Positions 10,045 through 18,426 of a DNA stretch of 18,490 bases are shown in pieces. Within the stretch, counting starts at the first letter, position 1, and each line of letters begins with the position of its first letter. Source of the DNA: Willaertia magna (taxonomy: Eukaryota > Heterolobosea > Eutetramitea > Acrasida > Naegleriidae). Position numbers and translations under genes: made by a program. The notes under the pieces were generated by a model. It was given only the letters and a program-made list of their open reading frames with translations. It did not search any database and was not told the origin of the DNA. Location of the stretch: positions 1-18,490 of the forward strand of contig CADWAF010004833.1 in assembly GCA_902984215.1 (NCBI GenBank), written 5' to 3'.

Positions 10045-10304
10045 TTTTTCATTTCCTTTTATTTTCAAAGGTAAGTAATTGGTAATAAGGATTTTTTAAT
10101 TTCCTAATTGCATGAATATTCATTACTCACAATAGTAAACAAAACCGCACAATAAATTTTAAACAGAATTTAATTATCCATATTTTTTATTTATTGTTTC
10201 AACAAAATGATAAATTATTCAGTAATTGAGAATTGTATATCGGAATGATAAATTAAAGAATGGAAAAGGTTTCATCAAGTAATTATTGTTTTATGTTTTA
10301 TAAA

Positions 10305-10340
10305 TTTATTTTACAAAACACATTTCAAAACGTTCTAAAT
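10305..10340. repeat. Flanking repeat, copy A
   Basis: The core TTTACAAAA...ACAAAACGTT-type sequence (here TTTCAAAACGTTC) also occurs at 17251-17290 and 18091-18122. Copies A and C each sit upstream of a U-box gene or relic, which suggests this is part of a duplicated U-box locus rather than a transposon. Confidence 0.55.
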
Positions 10341-10405
10341 TAAAAAAAATTTAAAAATAAAAAATTACATCCACTTTAAAACAACAACGAAACAAATAAC
10401 GTAAT

Positions 10406-10420
10406 AATTTTATAAAAAAA
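10406..10420. repeat. Left target-site duplication of LINE copy 2
   Basis: AATTTTATAAAAAAA is repeated exactly at 15926-15940. The match extends one more base (T), which could be either target or element. It differs from the duplication around copy 1, showing an independent insertion. Confidence 0.9.
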
Positions 10421-10428
10421 TTTGATTA

Positions 10429-10434
10429 TTTATT
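10429..10434 (-). promoter_or_regulatory. AATAAA-like signal at 3' end of LINE copy 2
   Basis: The element-strand AATAAA overlaps the 15-nt 3' UTR, at the same distance from the terminus as in copy 1. Confidence 0.45.
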
Positions 10435-10435
10435 G

Positions 10436-13400
10436 CTAGTTCCCTTGGGAATGATTTTGTTTTCTGAGTATTTTGTAGCATTTTGCTGCAAATAACGCCA
10501 AAGTTGTTTGGAGTTCCACTATGCATTTTTTGTAGTTCGTGACTTTAGTGAAAAAAATATCCTCCTTGGTAATTATTCCTTTGTAATTCAGTATTATAAC
10601 ATTGTAGAATAGAGCATTATTATACTTTGTGATTATAAAGTTTTTACCTGTCAGTCTTTTGACGTTTTCAGAGGCCCAGTTTCTTTCCTTGGTAGTGTTA
10701 GGGCATTCCGTCATAAGGTGGCATAAGTTGAGTTCCTTATTACATGTCTTACATTGGTTGATATGGTTAGTTATTGGAATGTAGTGACATTCGTTTATGT
10801 TTCTCCAGAGTTGTGCTTTAGTTGTTGCTGATAGTTTTTCCTTTATGAAGCTGTATGTAAGGTTTTCATCAATTGTGTCAAAACCATTGCTGTTGATTCT
10901 TTGTATAGGTTTTGAGTATTTATATTTGTCATTCTTAATTTCTTTGTAGTCTAGTTCAAGGATTCTGTTCCTCCAGTCGAATATTATGATTTTTTTCTTA
11001 TTTTGGAATATTAATTGGTTGTAGTTAAACAATTCTTGTATTTCAAAAATATCAATGTTCTTTTCCGTTTCTTTAGCCCATTTGTCAACCAAATTGTTTT
11101 GTTCATTATTACTATGTGCTTTAACTTTTTTTATCTTAAGGGTTTGGTTATTATTGTTAAGTGTTTTGTAAATTTTCTTTTTGAAACACATGAAGTTTCC
11201 AACATAATCGTTGTTTTCAATAATATTACAGGCGATATTACTATCTGTATAAAGTTCAATATTTGCTCCTTTGGGTGATAATTTGATTGAATGTAGTATT
11301 GCAGCTAATTCAGCTACATTGTTAGAATAATTTGGGTTAATTTTGAATGAATGTTTAGATGATCCGTTATTAGATTTAATGAGGAATGCATAGCCAGTGT
11401 TGTCTTTAGTTTTGGATCCGTCAGTATAGATGGTGACCTTTCTTCTTAATTTATGAATATTGTGGGTATTGAATTTAGTAGTGGATTTGTCGACTTTATG
11501 TAATTGGTATGTTTCCATGGTATTCCAGAAGTTTTCGTAAATATCCAAGTTCTGTAATTTTTCATGATGTCTCGACATTCCCAGGCTTTTACTGGTGAGT
11601 AAGCTCACTAATCTGTAGTTGGAGTAAAATTTATTTCTCATTGTATGGACGGTGAGTAGTTCAGTTTATATTTTTAGTTTCCTCAATCCAAGTCCCTCTT
11701 CCTCCTGTTTAGTATAGAATAAATTAGTGGGTGTATTAGCAGCGATTTGAAGTTTAGTTTTAATGCCCATTCTAATTTCTTTATCAATTTCTTCTAAGAA
11801 TTTGTCTTGAATTACGTTACCTCTTGCGAGGTGGATAAAGTTTGATATGTATTTGGTTTGGGTAATTTTCTTGTAATTATTAATGTCAAGTATTTTGTTT
11901 GGGATGTATTTCAAGCTTTGTTTGATAGTGTTTGTTCTTTTAATTATGTCCATTTTAATTAAATTATTTTCTTTAAAATAGTTTCCCAATATTCTTTCGT
12001 CATTAACTACTAAGATTAGTTTATCTTTAATCTTTGGTAGTAGGTTGTTGTTATATTTTCCAAATATAATGCATTTAGATTTATCTGCATTTATATTGAG
12101 CTTAATTCTAGTCATCCATGTGTTGATGTTTTTTAATCGTTTGTTAAAGTTCTTGTTTATACTTCCAATTAAGTATAAATCATCAGCAAAATTAAGGATT
12201 CCAACAGATTCAAGATTGATATTACAAGAGTCTATTGGTATCTTCCATTTTTGAATTGCCTTATCTATAATAATTTGTGTAATACAATCATAAATTAAAG
12301 GGGCTAATGGGCAGCCTTGGGAGATACCTCTGGTTTTGAGAATCTCTCCTTTTAACTCATTCTTGATTTCTAGCTTTAAATTATGTCCTTGGTAGGCATT
12401 GATAATAAATTCTTTAAGTTTTTCTGGGAACTTACAGTGTTTCATTCCCATTTCAATAAGATTCACATCTACATGGTCGTAGGCACCTTCAACATCCAGG
12501 TTTACAACTATTAAGTCTTTACTGTTTGTTTTGATTAAACTTTTGACTGCGAATACTTGGTTCATCACTTCTCTTTTTAGAAGGAATGCTTGTTGTCTAA
12601 TGTTAAGATTTACTTTAGCCCAATTTTTCAATTTCTTAGCTATAATGTTGAAAATAATTCATTATAGCTATGGGTCTAAGGTCTTTGGCAGTAGTTATAT
12701 TTTCTTTTTTTGGAATAAGTTTAATCCACCCTTGTTTGAATTCTTGTGGGATATTACCTTCGTCAATTAACTGGTTATAGTATTTCGTTAATTCAGTTAA
12801 TAGTTTTTTATCAAATCTTTTGAAAATTTCTAATGGGATACTATCGATTCCAGTCGATTTAGATTTCATTTTGTTGATACTTTCTTCTACTTCCTTAATT
12901 GTAATCAAATTCCAAACCGGTCCTTCTTTAATTGTGGATTTGGGTTCCTTTAATTTGATTTTTTTATCATCTTTTTTAAACTTGTTTGTGAAGAAATTAA
13001 TAATTTCTTGTTCACTAGTGGTTTTAAGTATATTATTCCAATTTGTGTTATTGGAATTAACTATTTGGTCATACTTAAACATTAGTCCCAGCTTTGGGTC
13101 GTTTAATTTTTCAATAAAGTTGTTCTTCTTGTTTCTACATTCCTCTTTAACCAAATTCTTGAGTTCACTGCTTTTTTTGTAAAGCTCCTTAGTTAATTGT
13201 ACGTTGCCTGTATCTCTAATAATTGATTTAATCTCGTAAATATCTTTTTTTAATTTCTTAATTTTCAGATTACTGTTTATGGAATTCTTTGCAAAAACAT
13301 ATCTTTTTTGGTTTACTTCTTTAATGTTTTTGGAAATTCTATTAAAGAATTCAATAAAGTTGCTATTACAATCATCAAACATTGAGTTTAGCTCTTCAGA

Positions 13401-14183
13401 CTTTGGTAAATTCTTGTTTTTAATGAAAACCTTCCAAGTTTTGTTTTCATTTATGGAAAGTTTAAAACCAATTGGTAAATGGTCATTATTAGTAACTGAT
13501 GATAATTTCAGCTCTTTAATGCATTTGAAATGATTGAATATAACAACATGGTCCAAGTATTTCATTACTATTTTATCATCCCCATATTTGTCTTTCTGAA
13601 CTCTATTGTAAGTTGGGAGTGAATTGTTGAGAATTGAAAGATTGAATTGGTTGATAAGATCTTTCCAAATTTTTGCCTTATTTCTGTCAATAGAATTGAG
13701 GTCACAATTAAAATCCCCTAAAAGTATTACTGGTTGTTTTCCAATTATCAATAGGGCATTACGTAATTTTTCTAGTATTTCCTCTTCTTCTTTGTCAATC
13801 TGGTCACCTGGGCAGTTGTAGAGGTTTAGTAAATTAATTTCTTGTCCTCGTAAATTTAAAATTAAATGTTGGAGACGTCCTTTAACTAGTTGTATGTTGG
13901 TTGAGGCTTGTTTTATGTTTGCTATTCCTTTAGTGAAGAATGCTGTTCCTCTGAATGAATGATTTTCATCCGAGTTTAGAAAAACAAATTTACGAAACTT
14001 AGAAGAAACTTTGAACACGGATTTAACTTTATTGAGCTCGTTAAGGTGGGTATCGTTGATAGCAAGTATGTCTAGATTGTTGGTTTCCATCATGTTTAGG
14101 ATGTTTTCCATCTTAGATGTATCCTTGGAGATGGATGGAATTAAACCATTAGGATTGTAGGTTACTATTTTAAGCAGAGACAT
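10436..14183 (-). pseudogene. LINE copy 2 ORF2 (endonuclease-RT-RNase H), two lesions
   Basis: It starts at ATG 14181-14183 and ends at TAG 10436-10438. The endonuclease covers about residues 1-240: N10/N12, D44 where Glu is usual, GDFN 156-159, TY 191-192, D211, and D234-H235. The RT begins around residue 430 (KSTGID, LIPKK, LRPIAIMN). It is then cut by a 14-bp deletion near 12657, between short ATTC repeats, relative to copy 1. RT resumes in the next frame (12631-11666) with motif A LDVEGAYD (near 12496), RGISQG (Pro in copy 1) and FADD (12179-12190). A Gln codon is TAA at 11666-11668. RNase H follows (D at about 11422 in YTDGS, AELAAI, YTDS, KAHS, and D in LVDKWAK), then C-x2-C-x7-H-x4-C. 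Without the deletion the frame would be 1,254 codons, the same as copy 1. Confidence 0.94.
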
Positions 14184-15912
14184 TGTTATTGTGGTTATTC
14201 ATGCCTTTGTCCCCTTCTTCGTCTTCTTCATCATATACACCATATTCTGTTGGGTCAAAGTCAAATTGGTTGGATAGAATTAGAATAATATTTCTAACTC
14301 CATCCTCAACTGAACCAATTCTTTCATCCATGCTGTTGAGCTTGGTATTAATTGTTTTAATGTCTTTCTTTAGTCCTTCTATCTTGGTTTCCTGTTGTTG
14401 TAATTTACCTTCTATTACTTCATTACTTGTGTTGGAAAAGTTGTATGTATTATCTGTCGGTTTTGTTTTAAGTTTTTCAGCTCTAAGTCTGAATTCGTTC
14501 CCCATGTGTTTGAATTTCTTAGTCTTAGCTTTTGAGTTGTCGTTCAGGTCACCTTTGCATTGGTGGTTTTTGTCGATCAAGGCTCTTGTCTCATCACTTG
14601 TAAGACATGTAAATTAGACTCTATAAAACATTTCTTTGTCGTTATATCTCGATTTTTCTTTGATAAGTTTGTATCTGGATTCTTCAAATAGGATTCCAGC
14701 CTTATTAACTAATTGAGAAACTATGTCTTTGACCAATCTTTTTGAGTATGACGCTGCTGGAAAAGACATTTGGCATACATTTAAATTTTCATTAGCCAAC
14801 ACAGCATAAATTTTGTAAACTACAAAGTTATGCTTTTTTAATTTTTCACCAAACACATCATTGGTGTAGCCAACTCTAAGTTTAAATAATCCAGTTTTAT
14901 AATTATTTGAAAGATTGAGAGTTTGAATGGCTTGTTGATTGTTTTCATAAAGTTCTTTAAGGATAACTTTGATTCTAGAGTAAATATCATCTATACTATT
15001 AGATTCATATTGTAAATCCTTAAGTGAGCTCTCGAAGTTGATTTTGGTTATAAAGTATTATATAATAGTTCCTTTTCTTGTAATTTTATTATTGAAGAGC
15101 TTTATTATAAAAGTTCTGTTCTTTTCTGAATTACATAAGATTTGAATGAGGTTAAGTTTAAGTTCTAGTTTATAAATTTCACTGGTTTTAGAATCTGGAA
15201 CTATGTTTATGATATATTCATAAAAAATATCACTCACTTCGTCTCCTGTTATGACTGTTATACCAAATGAGTAGTCTCTATTGTTTTTCTTAAAACCACT
15301 ACTCTTTTCAGAGCTATCATTTTGGTCTCTGGTTCTTTTGGTGCTAGACATTATTACTGGTTTGTTAGTTTGGATTTGTTGTGCAAGGTTAATAGGGTTT
15401 TTCCAATTGTTATCTGAGTAATTACTTTCAGGGTTGTTAAAGTTATTCTTGTAATTGTTGTTATTTTTTTTTGTTATAAAATTTTCGTTTGGAGTATCAG
15501 TGTTTAAGAATAAATTATTTTTGTTGTTTTTTTTTTAACCGTTACATTTTCTTTTTTTTTTTTCCTCTTTTTTTTTTAACGGTTTTTGTAAAGTGTTTGG
15601 AATACATTTCCCGCTTCTATGAATTTTACCGCCCTTTTTGATTTTCTGTTTTTGACCGTTACTCTTATGAATTGGGACTTTTCTATTCACTGTTTCAACC
15701 TTTTTCCATTCACTCTCTTTATCTACTTCCGACTTTAATATATTCTCAACGTTTTCCACATTACATACAACTTTTTCCTTCTTTTTTATATTCGCTAACA
15801 TTAATACCATGGATGTTAATTTTCCAATCTCTTTTTCCACAATGCTAAGTTTCTTGTCTCTCTCAACGATACCTCTCCTGAGCTCAATAATTTCGTCTTC
15901 CAAATCGTTCAT
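14170..15912 (-). pseudogene. LINE copy 2 ORF1, interrupted
   Basis: The frame is 581 codons from ATG 15910-15912 (context GCAAAAAAATG) to TAA 14170-14172. It has an N-terminal coiled coil (about residues 1-45), a Lys-rich basic stretch, an Asn-rich linker, a central region of about 250 residues I do not recognise, a second coiled coil, then an acidic DEEDEE-type tail and Asn/His-rich end. No CCHC knuckle is visible. Stops are at 15535-15537 (just before an A-run), 15058-15060 (Gln in copy 1) and 14614-14616 (Gln in copy 1). The last 14 nt overlap the ORF2 start, so ORF2 probably depends on reinitiation or frame-coupled translation. Assignment as ORF1 rests on position and conservation between copies. 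Confidence 0.83.
15537..15583. other. Inverted repeat bracketing poly-A tracts in LINE copy 2 ORF1
   Basis: AACCGTTA (15537-15544) and TAACGGTT (15576-15583) are an 8-bp inverted repeat around homopyrimidine DNA (A-runs on the element strand). The same arrangement is at 5153-5198 in copy 1. The early stop in ORF1 falls inside this structure in both copies. Confidence 0.5.
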
Positions 15913-15925
15913 TTTTTTGCGCTCG

Positions 15926-15940
15926 AATTTTATAAAAAAA
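15926..15940. repeat. Right target-site duplication of LINE copy 2
   Basis: This is an exact copy of 10406-10420, directly adjoining the element's 5' terminus CGAGCGC. Confidence 0.9.
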
Positions 15941-16318
15941 TCAATTCTCAACAGCCAAACTTACAACTCAATTCTACACAAACCTACAACAATATCCTCA
16001 AAGAAGAAAAATTAAATTATTTAATATTTATTTTAAAATTATAAAAAAGTTAATAATTCTGGACATTGTCTTTGTTCTGTTAAATGGATTAAATTATTAG
16101 TATTTATTGGAAATATTATTTCTCTCCTCAACCGCGTACGTAATTATAAATATTTCTACACCAAGTAAATAAAGTCTGTGAAGAGAATATTTCGATAGAG
16201 AATTTACTTTAAAGTAGAAAAATAAATTAAGGGAATAATTTCTAGATAATTTATTACTTACATATACTTTTTTGTGTAAATATAACAATTTTACAATACG
16301 CGTATTTAGATTAAAGTA
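15941..16318. other. Non-coding flank right of LINE copy 2
   Basis: Positions 15985-16006 (TACAACAATATCCTCAAAGAAG) match 18228-18249, tying this flank to the paralogous locus. The rest is A+T-rich with two short GC palindromes, CGTACG (16135-16140) and ATACGCGTAT (16296-16305). A 63-codon minus-strand frame at 16097-16288 has skewed composition and no recognisable features, so I do not call it. Confidence 0.45.
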
Positions 16319-16468
16319 CTACTGTTGATGATAAATTTGTGCATCAATTTTTGAGTCATAATTAATTGGTTGTAGAGGGAGACTTAAAGTTGGAGGAACA
16401 ATACTACGTTTAACCGTTTCTTTATTTGGTGAATAAACTTTTAGATAAATACCATTGTAATAGCTTTT
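16319..16468 (-). pseudogene. Coding-like fragment, possible exon or gene relic
   Basis: This open minus-strand stretch of 49 codons ends at TAG 16319-16321 and is preceded by an in-frame TAA. It has no ATG start. Its composition is less A+T-rich than its surroundings and its translation is balanced, with Pro-rich VYSPNKETV and VPPTLSLPLQP segments, unlike random A+T-rich frames. It could be a terminal exon or a relic. I do not recognise the protein. Confidence 0.3.
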
Positions 16469-17240
16469 TTATAAAGCTTTTTTTACTACTATAAACCTTT
16501 TATTAATTATTTTTCTTTAAAATTACTAAAAAAGAGAGATTTTCGATTCATTTGGTGATTTCGTGAAGAGAAAAGAGTATTGCAGATTGTTATTGCAATA
16601 GATTTAAGGACAATTAATTTTTGTGTTGTCAATGTCTCAATTAATTGACAGTACAATATAAAATTTAACTATTACACAATGCAACAACACTGTATAATTG
16701 ATTTTTCTTTCTTCTTTACAGAAAAAGGGAATCTAACTGGTCTTAATTAAATTGCTTTAAATAAAGTAAAAAGTTTAAATACATTAATAAGAGATTGGGC
16801 TGAAATAATAATTTGTAAAAGATTTAATCATGATAATAAAAATGTAATTTATTAATTTTCTAGTTGAGTAAATTAGAACTTTCTTAAAATTAATAACAAT
16901 CTCTAATGTTGAAAGTCTATTTTCTGCAAATTGTGACGTTTATTTCCACTTATTTAAAAGCCTTATTTATAATTAGAAATGTCATCATTTTTAAATACTC
17001 TACAAAGAGTTCCGAATTTAAAAAATTAACAAAAACATTATCATCAACAACCAATAAAACTAAAATTAATCGTTAGTTATTATAATTAAAAAATTAACCA
17101 AAAAAAATAATTTAGTAAAATAATAAATTATTGGAATAGTATATTATTATATGTATATTAAGATAATATTATAAATACTATGATTTAAATTTTAAATATA
17201 TATTGAAATTTATTTCTGAAATAGGATGGTTATTTTTTTT
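16469..17240. other. Non-coding A+T-rich stretch
   Basis: No supported gene. A short inverted repeat AGCTTT/AAAGCT lies near 16462-16478. A pyrimidine-rich tract ending in CAG (16703-16721) looks like a 3' splice site and is followed by a short frame to 16855 with one internal stop (16748-16750). The evidence is too thin to call an exon. Confidence 0.4.
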
Positions 17241-17250
17241 GTAACATCAT

Positions 17251-17290
17251 TTTATTTTACAAAATACTTTACAAAACGTTTCTAATTAAA
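17251..17290. repeat. Flanking repeat, copy B
   Basis: TTTATTTTACAAAATACTTT followed by ACAAAACGTTTC matches 10305-10340 and 18091-18122. No U-box remnant was recognised next to this copy. Confidence 0.5.
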
Positions 17291-17765
17291 AATATTATAT
17301 CTACTTGTATAGATCTATCTATCTTAAAATTAATAATAAATTACTAAATACTTTATAACCACAATTATTCACTGTGTCAATTAAATAATTTCACTTGAAT
17401 TATTTTATTGTAAATCTATTATATTTTGTAATGTTAAATTTAATGTTATAAAATAGAAAATAAATTATATCAATAAATAAAAATGTTGTTACAATAGTTT
17501 TTATAACCAACATAGAAAATAAATTCTTTAAAAAAATTAATTTATTATTGTTTAAATCAAATATTTTTTATTTTTAACAACGAGTTTATACATAAATACT
17601 TTACAAAAATTCCTTAATTATAAACTTTTAATAAAAGAATAAATTACAATTACGAAAATGGTTTTGTAAAGTATTTCATTTTAATAATTATTCTAACAAT
17701 TACAATAATATATCATTAATACATTGTCTTATTATACAATTACAGTACTGCTAATTGAATTGAGA
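17291..17765. other. Non-coding A+T-rich stretch
   Basis: Apart from short ACTTTACAAAA-like words (around 17600 and, inverted, around 17670) related to the flanking repeat, I see nothing that can be called. Confidence 0.4.
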
Positions 17766-17826
17766 AATTTGTTGTAATTTCATCTTTATTAAAAGAAGAA
17801 AATGATAGAGCAGTTAATGGAGAGAA
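17766..17826 (-). pseudogene. Relic of the 5' end of a second U-box gene
   Basis: About 60 bp align with 9887-9945 of the U-box gene in the same orientation, covering the N-terminal Ser/Thr-rich region and following helix. Shared words are TTTCATCTTTATT.AAAGAAGA and GTTAATGGAGAG. No start codon or U-box remains next to it. Confidence 0.6.
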
Positions 17827-18090
17827 TTTATTTGGTTTATAACACCTAATCAATTAAACATCATTATGTAACTCTTATTGTTAAATTTCATTTCATTTCT
17901 GACTTTTATAACTTATTGTAGTTTGCATATTATTCTTTGTAAACTTTTTGTAACATTAATATATTTTTTTAATAAAACGGATTTTAAAAAATAACAAATA
18001 ATTAACAAGTCAAAAGAACTGGAAAGACTTTATATTTTATAAAATAATTTCTTTTATTAATTGTTCTAAATCATTTTTTTGTAACATTAT

Positions 18091-18122
18091 TATTACAAAA
18101 GACTTTACAAAACGTTCGGAAA
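18091..18122. repeat. Flanking repeat, copy C
   Basis: ACAAAAGACTTT followed by ACAAAACGTTC matches copies A and B. It lies between the U-box 5' relic and the near-empty copy 2 target paralogue, the same order as at the intact locus. Confidence 0.55.
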
Positions 18123-18189
18123 TAAAGTAAATTTGATTTTAAATTAAAAAAAATTACACTTTTGAAATAACAACGTAATAACTACTGTA

Positions 18190-18249
18190 ATAATTTTAAA
18201 AAAAAAATTCTATAACTCTATTGAATATACAACAATATTCTTAAAGAAG
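18190..18249. other. Diverged paralogue of the LINE copy 2 insertion site, without insertion
   Basis: AATAATTTTA plus an A-run (18190-18207) corresponds to the left flank and target of copy 2. TACAACAATATTCTTAAAGAAG (18228-18249) corresponds to its right flank (15985-16006), with no element between them. The spacer is shorter than in the occupied locus, so this is a duplicated locus that has since diverged. Confidence 0.6.
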
Positions 18250-18324
18250 AAAATTTATGTGTAATTGATTATTGTATGTATTGAAATAATCATTAAATTA
18301 ATTAATGCTTCAACATAATTTAAG

Positions 18325-18426
18325 ATATATAAATTTTAATTCAATTAAATTCTTTTTACAATTTTTAAAAATAAAGATTCCTTAATTAATCAAAATCAAA
18401 TTTCAGTTAAATTAATATCAGTTGAC
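18325..18426 (-). pseudogene. Relic of an internal part of a U-box gene
   Basis: About 100 bp align with roughly 9494-9614 of the U-box gene, same orientation (around residues 117-157). Shared words are AAATTTTAATTCAATTAAAT, TTTTTACAATTTTTAAAA and TTAAATTAATATCAGTTGAC, separated by small gaps. No open frame is kept. It may belong to a further degraded unit running past the window edge. Confidence 0.65.

Larger units (their letters stand above)
9964..10405. other. Upstream region of the U-box gene
   Basis: This A+T-rich non-coding stretch separates the U-box start from LINE copy 2. It contains an E2F-like palindromic site (10034-10044) and, from about 10305, a segment repeated at 17251 and 18091. 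No gene is seen. Confidence 0.5.
10421..15925 (-). mobile_element. Full-length APE-type LINE, copy 2, decayed
   Basis: This 5,505-bp element is on the minus strand, colinear end to end with copy 1 and in the same orientation. It starts at CGAGCGC (element strand, 15925) and its 3' end is the same as in copy 1. The 5' UTR is 13 nt before the ORF1 ATG and the 3' UTR is 15 nt after the ORF2 TAG. It is better preserved than copy 1 in ORF2 but still broken: a 14-bp deletion in RT and one stop in ORF2, plus stops in ORF1. Target-site duplications are perfect. It lies between the U-box upstream region and sequence at 15941-16006 that belongs to the same ancestral flank, as judged from the paralogous site near 18190-18249. 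Confidence 0.95.

Noticed and set aside
9964..10068. 35-residue N-terminal extension of the U-box protein
   Set aside because: The composition is unlike the protein, it spans an E2F-like site, and the inner ATG has the A-run context seen at other starts in the window.
15913..15951. Upstream ATG at 15951 for copy 2 ORF1
   Set aside because: It lies outside the element, in and beyond the target-site duplication. The family start shared by both copies is at 15912.
15985..18249. CRISPR array or satellite from the repeated A+T-rich words at the right end
   Set aside because: There are only two or three diverged copies at irregular spacing, explained better by duplication of the U-box locus.
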